From CAVTWS01 sp963738445 (GTDB lineage: Bacteria > Actinomycetota > Acidimicrobiia > Acidimicrobiales > SHLQ01), in the NCBI GenBank assembly GCA_963738445.1, contig CAVTWS010000018.1, forward strand, positions 1-64,000: a stretch of 64,000 nt of DNA. The letters are read 5' to 3'. The notes under the pieces were generated by a model. It was not told where the DNA came from and searched no databases. It was given only the letters and a program-made list of their open reading frames with translations. The stretch's first letter is position 1, and each line of letters begins with the position of its first letter. The position numbers and the translations under genes were made by a program. Positions 53,955 to 63,311 of the stretch are shown piece after piece.

Positions 53955-54818
53955 TCAGCCCTCGCCGTCGTAGGTTCCGAACGACCAGAGGTTGCCCTCA
54001 GGATCGCGAATGGAGAATACGAGGCCCTGGGGGTCGTAGTCGGGAGCGCCCGGCTCCATGAGGATGTCGACGCCCGCTCCGAGGCACCGGTCGTAGACCA
54101 CCATGGGATCGGCGGTGATCACGTAGATGCTGTCGCTCCCGACCGGCCGGTCCGAGAACACGTTGCCGGGTCGGTGCGCCGACGCGGCCTGGATGATCCC
54201 GCCCTCGGGCCACCGCAGCTGACTGTGGGCGACGATGCCGGGCTCGGCGTCCTGGACGACGAGGTCGGGGACGAACCCGAGGACCTCGACCATGAAGGCG
54301 ATTCCGGCGTCCGCGTCGGCGAAGTTGAGCGCGGCCCAGATGCCTCCGGCCGCCGGACGATGAACGGCCGGCGTCTGTTCGAGACGCATGCCGTACGACG
54401 CGAGCCGCTCGCCGTACACCTCGGCCGGCACCTGTTCGACCTGCTGGGACAACATCCAACGGTGCCCGAACGGATCCACCAGCGTGCCGTGACGGGCCCC
54501 GTGGGGCTGATCGGCCGGTTCGGCCAGAGCCTCGGCGCCGGCCTCGACAACCTCGGCGTACATCGTGTCCACGTCGCCGACCTCCAGGTGCAGGGTCACC
54601 GAGGAACCGCCGAGCGTGCGGGGCGACACGACACCGATCTCGGGAAACTCGTCGCTGAGATAGAACGTGGCTGCTCCGATGCGGAACTCGGCATGGCCGA
54701 TCCTCGACGGCTCCATCACGACGCGCATCACCTCGATGGCACCGAAGGCCGACGTGTAGAACGACAACGCGGCGGCGCCGTCGTGGACGGCCAGGTACGG
54801 GGTGGCGTGAGTGGTCAT
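53955..54818 (-). CDS. Two-domain VOC family protein
   Basis: A 287-residue protein with two VOC domains. ATG 54818 follows AGGAG and starts MTTHATPYLAVHDGAAALSF. The first domain includes RIGHAEFRIGAATFYLSDEF and ARHGTLVDPFGHRWMLSQQV. The second reads NFADADAGIAFMVEVLGFVP and ends PEGNLWSFGTYDGEG. The family resembles PhnB-like/extradiol-fold proteins commonly linked to ECF sigma genes in actinobacteria. The reading frame is open upstream without a stop into the sigma-factor remnant, so a longer fusion protein is possible. The gene adjoins the MaoC gene by 6 bp. Confidence 0.85.
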   Translation of the reverse strand: MTTHATPYLAVHDGAAALSFYTSAFGAIEVMRVVMEPSRIGHAEFRIGAATFYLSDEFPEIGVVSPRTLGGSSVTLHLEVGDVDTMYAEVVEAGAEALAEPADQPHGARHGTLVDPFGHRWMLSQQVEQVPAEVYGERLASYGMRLEQTPAVHRPAAGGIWAALNFADADAGIAFMVEVLGFVPDLVVQDAEPGIVAHSQLRWPEGGIIQAASAHRPGNVFSDRPVGSDSIYVITADPMVVYDRCLGAGVDILMEPGAPDYDPQGLVFSIRDPEGNLWSFGTYDGEG

Positions 54819-55254
54819 GGGGATTCTCCTCGGGGGTACAGCGATGGTAGGGATGTCGGGGTCGAGCCGCTGCTCCAGGCGGCGGCGGAGGTCTGCGGCG
54901 AACTCGGGTCGCGGTTCGACGGGCACCTCCATGCCACCCAGTCGCATCGCCGCGGCGACCTCGGCCACGGTCAGGTCGTCGAGGTAGCGCAGGGTGAGCG
55001 CGGCGCGGTGCTGGATCGCGAGCTTGCGGAGCGCCGCGTGCGCCAGTTCGGCATCGAGGCGGATGTCCCACTCGTCGGCCGCCTCGATGACTCCGCCGTC
55101 GAGAGCCACGAGCAGGCGATCCTGGCGTTCGAGACGCCGCCAGTGATCGACGAGCTTGTGACGGGCCGAACACCTGCGGCAACGCCGTGTCGCAGAGCGA
55201 CAGCAGGTCCCGCCCGGAATCGGCGGCGAAGTCGGCGGGCTCGCTCATCTCCAT
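54819..55254 (-). pseudogene. Degenerate ECF sigma factor gene lacking region 2
   Basis: An ATG at 55254 or 55248 gives SEPADFAADSGRDLLSLCDT then ALPQVF. The frame then jumps to RHKLVDHWRRLERQDRLL, and the -35-binding region 4 is present as LAIQHRAALTLRYLDDLTVA (EVAAAM). The roughly 60 residues of region 2, which recognise the -10 element, are missing, and the part after region 4 runs into PVEPRPEFAADLRRRLEQRL without a normal end. The remaining frame joins the VOC gene without a stop. The sigma activity is almost surely lost, although whether deletion or assembly collapse caused it is unclear. Confidence 0.65.
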
Positions 55255-55330
55255 TCCATCGTCGCAGACCGCCGATCCACTACACCCGAATCCGAAGATC
55301 TCCCGGGCGACCCGCACGTCTCCTCAGGTG

Positions 55331-56668
55331 CTAAGACCCGCGGGATGACGGGAGGCGCAGCACCACGGCGGCGCCGCCGTGGGGGCTGTCGGTGATGAGG
55401 ATCGTGCCGCCGTGGGCCGCCGCGATCTCCCGCGCGATCGGAAGACCCAGCCCGGTTCCACCCGATGTGCGGGCCCGGGCGTCGTCGACCCGGGCGAAAC
55501 GCTCGAAGACCCGCTCGCGATCGTCGGGCGCGATCCCGGCTCCGTCGTCGTGGACCGCGAGCTCCGCGTACCCATCGCGTTCACGAAGTGCCACCCACAC
55601 GCCGCCGTTGCCGTGCCGCCCGGCGTTGTCGAGCAAGTTCCGGACGAGACGGGTGAGCTGCCCCTGATCGCCCGTCACCTCGGCGGCGGTCACCTCGTGC
55701 AGGTCGACGACATGTCCCTGCTCGCGTTGGCGACGGGCCTCTCGAAGCACGATGTCGTCGAGATCGATCGGGGTCGCACGGCGGGTCGGAACTCCGGCAT
55801 CAGCCCGGGCCATCCAGAGCAGATCTGTGACGAGCGCGGTCATGTCGTCGACGTCGGCGCTGAGCCGGTCGAGCACCACGGCCGACTCGGGCCCCGCATC
55901 GGCCCGGGCCACGTCGATCTCGGCGCGGAGCCGCGCCAGGGGCGTTCGAAGCTCGTGCGAGGCGTCCGCACTGAACTGGCGCTGCCGGCTGGCCGACGTC
56001 TCCAGGCGGCTCAGCATCTCGTTCATCGTCGTCGCCAGGCGTCCGATCTCGTCAGCTGTCGCCGGCACCGGCACCCGGTGGTCGAGATCCTGGAGCCCGA
56101 TGGCGGCGACCTCGGCCCGGATCGCCTCCACCGGTCGCAGGGTTCGCCCGACGAGCCACCAGACGAGCACGGCCGCGAGCACGCTCACGGCCGGCACGGT
56201 GAGACCCAACACGGTCACGAGGTTCCGGATCTCGTCCTGCATGTCATCGATGCTCTCGGCCACGTGCAGGGTCGCCGGTCCACCGTCGACGGTGACCGGG
56301 GTGCTGAGGACTCGGAAGTCATCGTCTTCGATGGGCAACCCGTCGACGGTGAAGTGCCGAGGCCGGGCCACCGGATCGGCCACCGGCCCGATCCCCGCCA
56401 AGTTCGCGGTGGCGGCCACGACGGCGCCGTCGGCGTTCACCACTTGGGCGACGCGGTCCTCGGTGTTGGAGTTGACGAACGCCGTGTCCTCCGCCGGCGT
56501 GCCGAGCGACGCCAGGATGCCGTCGGCCCGCTGCTCGAGTCCGTCGTCGACGTTCGCGATGAGCTCCCGACGCTGCAGGACGACGACGATCACGGTGGCC
56601 AGGCACAGCACCACGGCGATCACGATCGTGGCGATCGCGGTGATTCGAACCCGGATCGATGCCGTCAC
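55331..56668 (-). CDS. Two-component sensor histidine kinase
   Basis: A 445-residue membrane kinase. GTG 56668 overlaps the response-regulator stop (GTGA). Two membrane helices (ITAIATIVIAVVLCLATVIV and LTVPAVSVLAAVLVWWLVG) bracket an extracytoplasmic sensor of about 130 residues with HFTVDGLPIEDDDFRVLSTP. HAMP follows, then the phosphoacceptor histidine in FSADASHELRTPLARLRAEI. N-box LVRNLLDNAGRHGNGGVWVA, G1 box HDDGAGIAPDDRERVFERF and G2 GGTGLGLPIAREIAAAHGGT complete the ATPase domain. It probably phosphorylates the paired OmpR-type regulator. Confidence 0.94.
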   Translation of the reverse strand: MTASIRVRITAIATIVIAVVLCLATVIVVVLQRRELIANVDDGLEQRADGILASLGTPAEDTAFVNSNTEDRVAQVVNADGAVVAATANLAGIGPVADPVARPRHFTVDGLPIEDDDFRVLSTPVTVDGGPATLHVAESIDDMQDEIRNLVTVLGLTVPAVSVLAAVLVWWLVGRTLRPVEAIRAEVAAIGLQDLDHRVPVPATADEIGRLATTMNEMLSRLETSASRQRQFSADASHELRTPLARLRAEIDVARADAGPESAVVLDRLSADVDDMTALVTDLLWMARADAGVPTRRATPIDLDDIVLREARRQREQGHVVDLHEVTAAEVTGDQGQLTRLVRNLLDNAGRHGNGGVWVALRERDGYAELAVHDDGAGIAPDDRERVFERFARVDDARARTSGGTGLGLPIAREIAAAHGGTILITDSPHGGAAVVLRLPSSRGS

Positions 56669-57342
56669 GATTCGTCGCCGACGAGGCGGTAGCCCGCCCC
56701 CCTCACCGTCTCGATCGATTGGCGGCCGAAGGGCTCGTCGATGCGTTGCCGGAGCCGGCGGATGTAGACCTCGACGATGTTCGGGTCTCCCTCGAAGTCG
56801 TGGGGCCAGACGCCGCCGAGGATCGCCTGTTTGGACACCACGTGACCGGCCCGACGGACGAGGAACTCGAGCAGCTCGAACTGCCGGCTCGTCAGTTCGA
56901 TGGCGGCGTCGCCGCGCCAGGCCCGCCGGGTGGCGGGGTCGATGCGGAGGTCGCCGACGCTCGAGGGGGCCGGCCGGCGTTGCTCGGCTCGTCGGAGCAG
57001 GGCGCGCAAGCGGGCCACCAGCACGGGAAACGAGAACGGCTTCACGAGATAGTCGTCGGCTCCGGTCTCGAGTCCTTCGGTCTCGTCCCATTCCCCGTCC
57101 TTGGCGGTCAACATCAGGATCGGGGTCCAGATGCCGGCGGCGCGGAGCTGCGCACACAGCTGGTAGCCGTTACGACCGGGGAGCATGACGTCGAGCACGA
57201 TGAGCTCTGGATCGGCCTCGGTGGCGAGCCACCAGCCGTCGTCACCATCGTGGGCGACATCGACGGTGAACCCCTCGCGCTCCAGGCCACGGCGGAGCGA
57301 GTCCACGAGCGCGCGGTCGTCGTCGATCACCAGCACCTTCAC
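56665..57342 (-). CDS. OmpR/PhoB-type response regulator
   Basis: A 225-residue regulator from GTG 57342 (VKVLVIDDDRALVDSLRRGL). The receiver domain has the phosphoryl Asp in PELIVLDVMLPGRNGYQL, the Thr in PILMLTAKDG and Lys in DYLVKPFSFPVLVARLRALL. The winged-helix output is ELTSRQFELLEFLVRRAGHV with IVEVYIRRLRQRIDEPFGRQ and VRGAGYRLVG. It starts 158 bp from the divergent PepSY gene. The arrangement of OmpR regulator, kinase and secreted PepSY protein is common where the PepSY protein is under the control of the system. Confidence 0.94.
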   Translation of the reverse strand: MKVLVIDDDRALVDSLRRGLEREGFTVDVAHDGDDGWWLATEADPELIVLDVMLPGRNGYQLCAQLRAAGIWTPILMLTAKDGEWDETEGLETGADDYLVKPFSFPVLVARLRALLRRAEQRRPAPSSVGDLRIDPATRRAWRGDAAIELTSRQFELLEFLVRRAGHVVSKQAILGGVWPHDFEGDPNIVEVYIRRLRQRIDEPFGRQSIETVRGAGYRLVGDES

Positions 57343-57499
57343 GTCACGAGGCTCCCACACGTCCCTGACCCTCCGCTGACCCCGGAATGCGGCGCGGCGC
57401 CGCACAGTCAGGTGCCGGTCAGGTCGCCCCAGGCATGCTGGACCACATACGACGGCTCGCCGTACACCATTGGTGGTGAGCGAGAAGAAGGAGATCGCC

Positions 57500-57832
57500 A
57501 TGAAACGCACATCGAAGGTCGGTATCGCACTCGGGGCCGCAGTCGTGGTCGCCGGTTCGATCGGCGGCGTCGCGCTCGCCGGCGGTGGCGACGACAGCGA
57601 GGAGCCGATCACCGGACCAGCGCTCGAGCACGCCTCCCAGGCGGCGCTCGACCACCTCGGCGGTGGGCGCGTCACCGAAACCGAGGTGGGTGACGAGGAC
57701 AGCTACTACGAGGTCGAGGTCACCTTCGACGACGGACACCAAGTCGATGTGCAGCTCGACGAGAACTTCGAGGTCGTCGCGTCGAGCACCGATGTCGAGG
57801 ACGCCGACGACGTGGACGACGCGGACGATTGA
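57500..57832 (+). CDS. PepSY-domain secreted protein
   Basis: A 110-residue protein from ATG 57500 behind a GAAGGAG site. A Lys/Arg start and hydrophobic core (VGIALGAAVVVAGSIGGVAL) form a signal or anchor. The PepSY-like part contains ALEHASQAALDHLGGGRVTE and EVTFDDGHQVDVQLDENFEV, followed by an extremely acidic tail (DVEDADDVDDADD). PepSY domains are proposed protease inhibitors or cell-wall sensors. The divergent two-component system suggests regulation by it. The acidic tail might bind calcium, but this is inference. Confidence 0.85.
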   Translation: MKRTSKVGIALGAAVVVAGSIGGVALAGGGDDSEEPITGPALEHASQAALDHLGGGRVTETEVGDEDSYYEVEVTFDDGHQVDVQLDENFEVVASSTDVEDADDVDDADD

Positions 57833-57910
57833 GCCGCGTCGGCCGACGAGGCGGCCATCCGGAGGCCGGCCAACGCTCTGCCCGTGACCGTCGTCGCCCG
57901 CTGATTCGGG

Positions 57911-58372
57911 TCAGCCATCGATGTCGACACCACAGTTCTCGCTGATCCACACCGCTCCCGGTAGCTCCTGGTTCGGCGCACCGGCGAAGATCGGCTCGAG
58001 CGCCTGCTCGGCCTGGCTCACGTCGTCGGCCTCGACGAACGCTCCGGCCACATCCGCGGCGAACTGCACGGTGACCTCCAGGTCGGCCGCAGCGTCCGGA
58101 TCGGTGTGTTCCAGCCCGGCGATGAGCTGATCGGTCAGGTCGACGATCTCGGCGTAGCCCTCCTGCTTGACCTCGAAGGGGTCACTGCTGGAGTCGGTCT
58201 GCGAGAAGAGGTCGTCGACCTGGCCGACGATGTCGCACCACTCCTGCCGGCTGCTGATCCCGGCCCCCGTGGCCGAGGAGTCGTCGTCGTCCCCGCAGGC
58301 CGCGGCCAGCGCCCCGAGGGCGACAACGGCGAGAGCGATCCGGGTGTGGGGCGAACGGGCGATCCATGACAT
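57911..58372 (-). CDS. Small lipoprotein of unknown function
   Basis: A 153-residue lipoprotein from ATG 58372 after a GAGGAGGAC site. The signal has LAVVALGALAAACGDDDDSS with a lipobox cysteine, followed by a short acidic linker. The mature helical part has a pattern like EWCDIVGQVDDLFSQTDSSS and DLEVTVQFAADVAGAFVEAD, with a second cysteine near the end (WISENCGVDIDG), suggesting a disulfide with EWC. No family recognised. It converges on the PepSY gene and lies downstream of the ABC membrane genes, 83 bp after the last of them. Confidence 0.8.
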   Translation of the reverse strand: MSWIARSPHTRIALAVVALGALAAACGDDDDSSATGAGISSRQEWCDIVGQVDDLFSQTDSSSDPFEVKQEGYAEIVDLTDQLIAGLEHTDPDAAADLEVTVQFAADVAGAFVEADDVSQAEQALEPIFAGAPNQELPGAVWISENCGVDIDG

Positions 58373-58454
58373 GGCAGTGTCCTCCTCGGTCCGGCTGGGT
58401 GCCGGACGTCGTGGGAGTTGTCGCGAGTGCCGACCGGGTCGGTTCACCCCGTCG

Positions 58455-59063
58455 TCACCGGTAGCGATCGCGCCCGAACCTCGCGAGGGCGACCGCGCCG
58501 ACCGCCGTCAGGACCCACCACCCGCCGGACCGGTGGCCGGTGCCGATCATGGGTAGTTCGGACCAGCGCTGAGCGAGCGCCGAGATCGTCAGCACCACCA
58601 GAGGACCCGCCGCGGTGTCACCCAACCCGAGTCCCGGCCCGTCGCCCCGGGCGGACCACGCCGCCACGGCGGCACTGATCGATGCGACTGCGGCTCCTTC
58701 CGCCAGCCTCGACGAGCTGTCGGCGAGCGCGACCGGATCACGCCAACTCGCCAGACCGGCGACGGCGAGTCCGACAACGAACACGGCGAGGACGATCAGA
58801 CCGACGCGGACCAACACTCGGCACGGCGCCGTCACCGGGACAGACGAGAGAACCGGCCGCGCCGGCTCGTCGAAGGCGAGCGCAACGGTGGAGCTGGCGA
58901 TCACCACCCACGCGACGACGGCGGCCCCCAGCACCTGCCCGCCCCGGGCCATGGTCACCAGGAGGGGCAGGCACGCCAGAACGATCACCGGACCGACCAG
59001 GCCCCACGGCACGGACCGGACGACCACGCGGTGCCGCGCCAAGCGGACCCCATCGGTCAGCAT
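58455..59063 (-). CDS. Membrane protein of the sigma/ABC operon
   Basis: A 202-residue multi-helix membrane protein from ATG 59063 (MLTDGVRLARHRVVVRSVPW), which overlaps the end of the upstream permease gene. Hydrophobic parts are GLVGPVIVLACLPLLVTMA, GAAVVAWVVIASSTVALAF, LVRVGLIVLAVFVVGLAVAG and WWVLTAVGAVALARFG. No periplasmic domain is visible and no family is assigned. It may be a half-sized ABC-2-type permease partner. As the last gene of the sigma, anti-sigma, ATPase and permease series it is presumably part of the same exporter. Confidence 0.72.
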   Translation of the reverse strand: MLTDGVRLARHRVVVRSVPWGLVGPVIVLACLPLLVTMARGGQVLGAAVVAWVVIASSTVALAFDEPARPVLSSVPVTAPCRVLVRVGLIVLAVFVVGLAVAGLASWRDPVALADSSSRLAEGAAVASISAAVAAWSARGDGPGLGLGDTAAGPLVVLTISALAQRWSELPMIGTGHRSGGWWVLTAVGAVALARFGRDRYR

Positions 59064-60824
59064 TCCGAGACGATGGGCGTGCGCCCGGTCGAGGCCACGA
59101 CCGGCTCCGCTCCCACCGCCAGCATCAGCTCGTTCGTCGTCGTCGCCGGGTCGACCCACCGTTCCCACCCCGTCTCGACGACACGGGCGACCGCCGCCGG
59201 CTCAGCGGCGATGAGCGCCCGCGCCGCGACCAGATCGGAGGTGGACCACACCACGGGAGTCGGTCCCGCTCCACAGACATCCGGCCACGGCCGGGTCGGG
59301 TACCAGTCCTCGCCGTGTTCCGTGGTGGGCGGCGGCAGCGATGCCATCCTCTCGATCGCCTCGTCCACGGGAAGGTCGCGGGCGGCCAGCCAGATGGCGA
59401 GAACGCCGCGGGCCCGATCGGCCAGGTCGACCACCTCGCCCACCGCGGGTCTCGTCGGCGACACCGGCCGCCGCCAGCGCCACCCAGAATCGCACCCCGT
59501 CCTCGGAGGTCATGGCGACCGGCAACGTTCCCGGTGAGGCCAGGTCGTCAGGCAGCAGGGCCACCACCTGGTCATCGAGCTCGTCGATTCGCACGAGCGC
59601 ACCCTGCCGTACGGTCCATCCACCGAGGTCTACCCGGGATGGCACCGGCGCGAGGACGGCGACGACATGGGACCGTAGGTTGTCCACGAGCGCGCCGTCC
59701 CCGGCGTACGTGCACAGTGCGACCCGGAGCACCAGACACGACTGGTGGTCGTCGGGCTCGGCGATCAGCGAGGCGATCCCCTGCGCGTCACCGTCGGAGA
59801 TCGGCCGCGTCGCCGCATAACCGGCGGCCGCGGTGCCCAGAAGTGCCACGACACCCACCACCGCGAACCGCCGCCCCCGCCCGGGCCGCCAGAGCGTCGC
59901 CAGGAGGGTGAGGACAACCAGGCCGAGCAGCCACAGGAAGCGGGCGATCCACGGTGGCGTGGTGAAGCGGACGTCGACGAACTGGCTCGTGTTGATCAGC
60001 GACAGCTGACTGACGCCATCGGACTCCCCCGCGCCGACCTCGGCCAGCCGCCCGGTGACAAGTCCGACGACGACCAGGGCGACGACGGGGCTGACCGCCC
60101 AGGGCGCCCACCGCGCTACTACGACGCCGAGGAACCCGCCCCCCATCGGAATGAGAACGGCACCCACCATCACGATCACCTGACGGGCGCCAAATGGGCC
60201 CCATACATGCTCGGAGGACATCAGGTAGGCGACGAGCAGGCACACGGTCGACGCCGCCGCGAACACGGCCGGCACGACGGAGGACACGGCGTGGGCGGCA
60301 TCCCGTGTTCCCGAGGTGGTCGGGCAACTCGAGAACAGCTCCTCAGCGCCGTCGCGCCGGGCTCGGGTTCGCGCCCGGTGAACGGCCACCGTGCTCATGC
60401 CGGCGAGCGGATACATGGCCAGTGGCGTCCCCTCGACGATGTCGGGGATCTCGCCGTCGTTGTCGCCGGCCCAGATCACCCCGAAGGAGATCACGATCAT
60501 CACGCAGAAGCCGATGCCGGTGGCGAACGCGATCGACCCCGGGAACAGCTCCCGGGACTCGACGCGGCCCAGGGCACGGGCCACCTGACCCGGCTGGGAT
60601 CGGGGCGGGGTCGCCGACGGGGCGAACTCGATCGCATCGGCCCCGACCCAGCGGCCGTCCGCCACCGCACGGCGGCGAGGTACCGCTCCGCGGGCGACCG
60701 TCGCGAGTCCTATGACCACCGCCCCGGCCAGCAGCGGTGCGGCCCCACCGAACCCGGACGCGGCGCCGATCGGGATGACGGCCAGGAGGAGTCCGAGCAC
60801 CACCGGCCGCCACCGGTCGTTCAT
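59057..60824 (-). CDS. Large membrane permease-like protein of the ABC operon (one frameshift near 59465)
   Basis: About 588 residues from ATG 60824 (MNDRWRPVVLGLLLAVIPIG), which overlaps the ATPase stop. Eight or more hydrophobic segments occur in the first 400 residues, for example FATGIGFCVMIVISFGVIWA and VIVMVGAVLIPMGGGFLGVV. They are followed by an extracytoplasmic domain with two cysteines in QSCLVLRVALCTYAGDG. One extra base near 59465 is needed to reach the C-terminal segment RARGVLAIWLAARDLPVDEA. It is likely the permease of the adjacent ATPase, though it does not match a known ABC-2 signature. Confidence 0.78.
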
Positions 60825-61687
60825 CCTCCGGCTCCCACGGTGGCCGCGACGGAGCCGGTGAGCGTGAGGTACCCGTCCTCGACGGTCGGTTCGACGAGCG
60901 TGGCGCCCGGTGGCGGCTCACCGATGTGGCGCACCCGACCGTCGCCGGAGGCCCACGCCAGGTGCGCCGTCGGGTCCCGACGGTCACCGATCCACACGCG
61001 ACCCCGCGCCAGTTCGGCCAGCTCACCGGGCGTACCGACGAACCGGTTCACGCCACCCAGGAGCACGGCCACCCGGCTGCACAGCGCGGCCACGTCATCG
61101 GTCTGGTGGGTCGACAGGAGGATCGTGGATCGATCGGCGAGCGCCGAGAGCAGCTCGCGGAACCGCAGCCGTTGTTCCGGGTCGAGCCCGGCGGTCGGTT
61201 CGTCGAGGATCAGCAACTCCGGGTCCCCGATGAGGGCCTGCGCGATGCCGACTCGGCGACGCATCCCTCCAGACAGCTTTCGCAGCCGCTTGTGCATCAC
61301 CGCCTCGAGCCCCACCAGGCTCAACACCCGGCGGACCTCGTCGTGCCGTCCCTTGCGCTCCCCCCATTCCTTCAGGATCGCGACGTAGTCGACGAACTCG
61401 AATGCGGTGAAGTTCGGGTGGAACCCGGGCTCCTGGGGCACGTACCCGAGCGACCGTCGGATGGCCAGCCGGCCGTCGGCGTCCGCCGGGTCGTGACCGA
61501 GCGACTCCACCCGGCCGCCATCGGGCGGAAGCGCGGTGGCGAGGATGCGCAGCAGCGTGGTCTTGCCTGCACCGTTGGGACCGAGCAGTCCGCAGATGCC
61601 CTGTCCGATCTCGAGGCTCACGCGGTCGAGGGCGACGGTCGAGCCGAACTGCCTGCTCACCTCGTGCATCGTCACGGTGGCGATCAC
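60821..61687 (-). CDS. ABC transporter ATP-binding protein (exporter type)
   Basis: A 288-residue ATPase from GTG 61687, overlapping the anti-sigma stop. It has Walker A LLGPNGAGKTTLLRILATAL, Q-loop region YVPQEPGFHPNFTAFEFVDY, signature KLSGGMRRRVGIAQALIGDP, Walker B LLILDEPTAGLDPEQRLRF and H-loop LLSTHQTDDVAALCSRV. It is of the ABC-2/drug export type, with a short C-terminal accessory region (VEPTVEDGYLTLTGSVAATV). It is expected to power the two adjacent membrane proteins; the cargo is unknown. Confidence 0.9.
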   Translation of the reverse strand: MIATVTMHEVSRQFGSTVALDRVSLEIGQGICGLLGPNGAGKTTLLRILATALPPDGGRVESLGHDPADADGRLAIRRSLGYVPQEPGFHPNFTAFEFVDYVAILKEWGERKGRHDEVRRVLSLVGLEAVMHKRLRKLSGGMRRRVGIAQALIGDPELLILDEPTAGLDPEQRLRFRELLSALADRSTILLSTHQTDDVAALCSRVAVLLGGVNRFVGTPGELAELARGRVWIGDRRDPTAHLAWASGDGRVRHIGEPPPGATLVEPTVEDGYLTLTGSVAATVGAGG

Positions 61688-62535
61688 CAGGACACCTCCA
61701 GGGTCGAGAACAGCTCCCGCCGGCGCCACGCCAGCACCGCTGCGGCACCACCGCCGAGCACGGCGGCGGCCTGACCCGCCGGACCGAACAGGGCCGAGTC
61801 GATCAAGGGCCGGCCCATGTCGACCAGCGCGATCGCGGACACTACGACGAGCCATCCGACCATCAGCAGCATGGCGGCCCGGGAGGCACGCATCCAGGTC
61901 GAGGCCGCCAGTGCGGTCGCCGCCAGCGCCGCGCCGGGGAGGAGCCACGCCCACGCCGCCTTCACCGGCCCGGGGCCGAGCCCACCGACGACCATGAGCA
62001 CGGCTATGGCCGGGAGCGCCGTCATGAGCACCCGCGTGACGACCAACGAGCCGCCGTGCACCGGCGTGGCGACGGCGGCCTCGCCTCCCGGTTCCGAAAC
62101 CGGGGCGAACGCGGCCAGCACGGCGAGCACTGGGAGCAGCGGGGCGACCGCCAGCAGCGGGCCGGGCGAGTCGGACGCCGCGCCGGCGTACCACGCCCCG
62201 AAGGCGGCGAGGGTGATCGAAAGCGCCCAGGAGCGGCGCAGCTGACCCGTCGCCGCCATGAGCCGGGCCGTCGCCGGAGGGGCACCGATCGCCTCGATCA
62301 TCCACTCCGTCCACGAACGCGCCGGCCGGTCGATGACGTCGACGATGCTGCGCCACGAGCCGGCCTCGACCACGGTGTCCGCGCGTTCGGCGACCACGTC
62401 GCGGCACATCCCGCACGACACGAGGTGCTGCTCGACCGATGCCGCGCTGGTGCCGTCGATCGCCAACGGGTCTCGGGCGAACCGTTCCAACATCGAGGCC
62501 GGGACATGCCAGTTCCCTTGCACGTCGTTCATCAC
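61684..62535 (-). CDS. Anti-sigma factor with zinc-binding N-terminus and membrane domain
   Basis: A 283-residue protein starting at GTG 62535 or ATG 62532, overlapping the sigma stop. The N-terminal part carries the ZAS-type HxxxCxxC pattern VEQHLVSCGMCRDVVAERA. The C-terminal two-thirds is membrane-embedded with about six helices (WALSITLAAFGAWYAGAA; LAVAPLLPVLAVLAAFAPV; AMLLMVGWLVVVSAIALVDM). This is larger than classical single-pass anti-sigma factors. It presumably holds the sigma factor at the membrane and releases it on a signal sensed within the membrane, perhaps by the coupled ABC components. Confidence 0.87.
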   Translation of the reverse strand: MMNDVQGNWHVPASMLERFARDPLAIDGTSAASVEQHLVSCGMCRDVVAERADTVVEAGSWRSIVDVIDRPARSWTEWMIEAIGAPPATARLMAATGQLRRSWALSITLAAFGAWYAGAASDSPGPLLAVAPLLPVLAVLAAFAPVSEPGGEAAVATPVHGGSLVVTRVLMTALPAIAVLMVVGGLGPGPVKAAWAWLLPGAALAATALAASTWMRASRAAMLLMVGWLVVVSAIALVDMGRPLIDSALFGPAGQAAAVLGGGAAAVLAWRRRELFSTLEVSW

Positions 62536-63062
62536 GCCAACGCTCCTCGCATCTGTGCGCGCGCCCTCATGGCACGCGTCTTCACGGTTCCCGCCGGAAT
62601 GCCCAGCAGCTGGGCGGCCTCACGGGTCGTCAAACCGTCCAGCACGGTCGCCTGCAACACGTCCCGGAGCTCGGGCGACAACCCCGAGAAGGCCGCGGCC
62701 AGGTCGCCGTGCTCGATTCCGCCCAATACGACATCATCGATCCCGCCTTCTGCCGACTCCGGCCCCTCCCGCCGTACCGGCGCCCACCGGCCCCGCCTAC
62801 GGCTGACGCCGACGAGCCGCCGGACCGCGATGCCCCACATCCACGCCGCCGGCTCGCCCCGCCCGTCCCAGGCCCCGGCCGAGCGCCAGACTGCGACGAA
62901 CGTGTCTTGGACCGCGTCAGCCGCCATGTCCCGATCGGCGCAGCGCCGGAGCAGACGTGAGCGGATCCACGGCGCGTGTCGGCGGTGCAGCTCCTCGAGC
63001 GCGCTCCTCTCACCGTCGGCCACTGCCTTGAGCAGCTCTGCGTCCGAGGACATCGACTCCAT
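62532..63062 (-). CDS. ECF sigma-70 family RNA polymerase sigma factor
   Basis: About 176 residues from ATG 63062 or 63053. Region 2 includes ELLKAVADGERSALEELHRR and DMAADAVQDTFVAVWRSAGA. Region 4 reads GLSPELRDVLQATVLDGLTT and REAAQLLGIPAGTVKTRAMR with the DNA-binding helix. The stop overlaps the anti-sigma start, a classical pair. It probably directs its own operon and the divergent DUF4331 gene, whose 249-bp upstream region carries two GGAAC-type direct repeats. Confidence 0.93.
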   Translation of the reverse strand: MESMSSDAELLKAVADGERSALEELHRRHAPWIRSRLLRRCADRDMAADAVQDTFVAVWRSAGAWDGRGEPAAWMWGIAVRRLVGVSRRRGRWAPVRREGPESAEGGIDDVVLGGIEHGDLAAAFSGLSPELRDVLQATVLDGLTTREAAQLLGIPAGTVKTRAMRARAQMRGALA

Positions 63063-63136
63063 CGTCCCTCTAGTCGCGCATCGGCACCATTGCGGTTCTC
63101 GTCGGGCACCGGGCGCTCGGATCAGTTGTGACATAT

Positions 63137-63157
63137 CCGGAACACCAATCCGGAACA
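63137..63157. promoter_or_regulatory. Direct repeat CCGGAACA, candidate ECF promoter or activator site
   Basis: CCGGAACA occurs at 63137-63144 and again at 63150-63157 (13-bp period). GGAAC is the classical -35 core of ECF sigma promoters, and both copies point toward the DUF4331 gene at 63312. A plausible -10 element is CGGTT about 15 bases after the second copy. The site lies between the divergent sigma operon and DUF4331 gene. A GC-rich hairpin (CCCGGGC/GCCCGGG, 63218-63235) follows in the presumed leader. Confidence 0.45.
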
Positions 63158-63311
63158 AGGTCGGTGACGAACGGTTCCTGCGGGTGGTTGGAGACCCGTC
63201 CTGTTGGGTATCGGCACCCCGGGCGACTGCCCGGGCCGGCTGGCCCGCAGTTTCACCACAGAGAGGATCCCTGATGATCAGTGACGCAAGAAGGCGGAGA
63301 GGACCCACGAC

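Noticed and set aside
53955..55109. A natural sigma-VOC fusion protein
   Set aside because: The upstream part is an incomplete sigma gene, and a ribosome site with ATG at 54818 gives a normal two-domain VOC protein; the fusion is treated as incidental.
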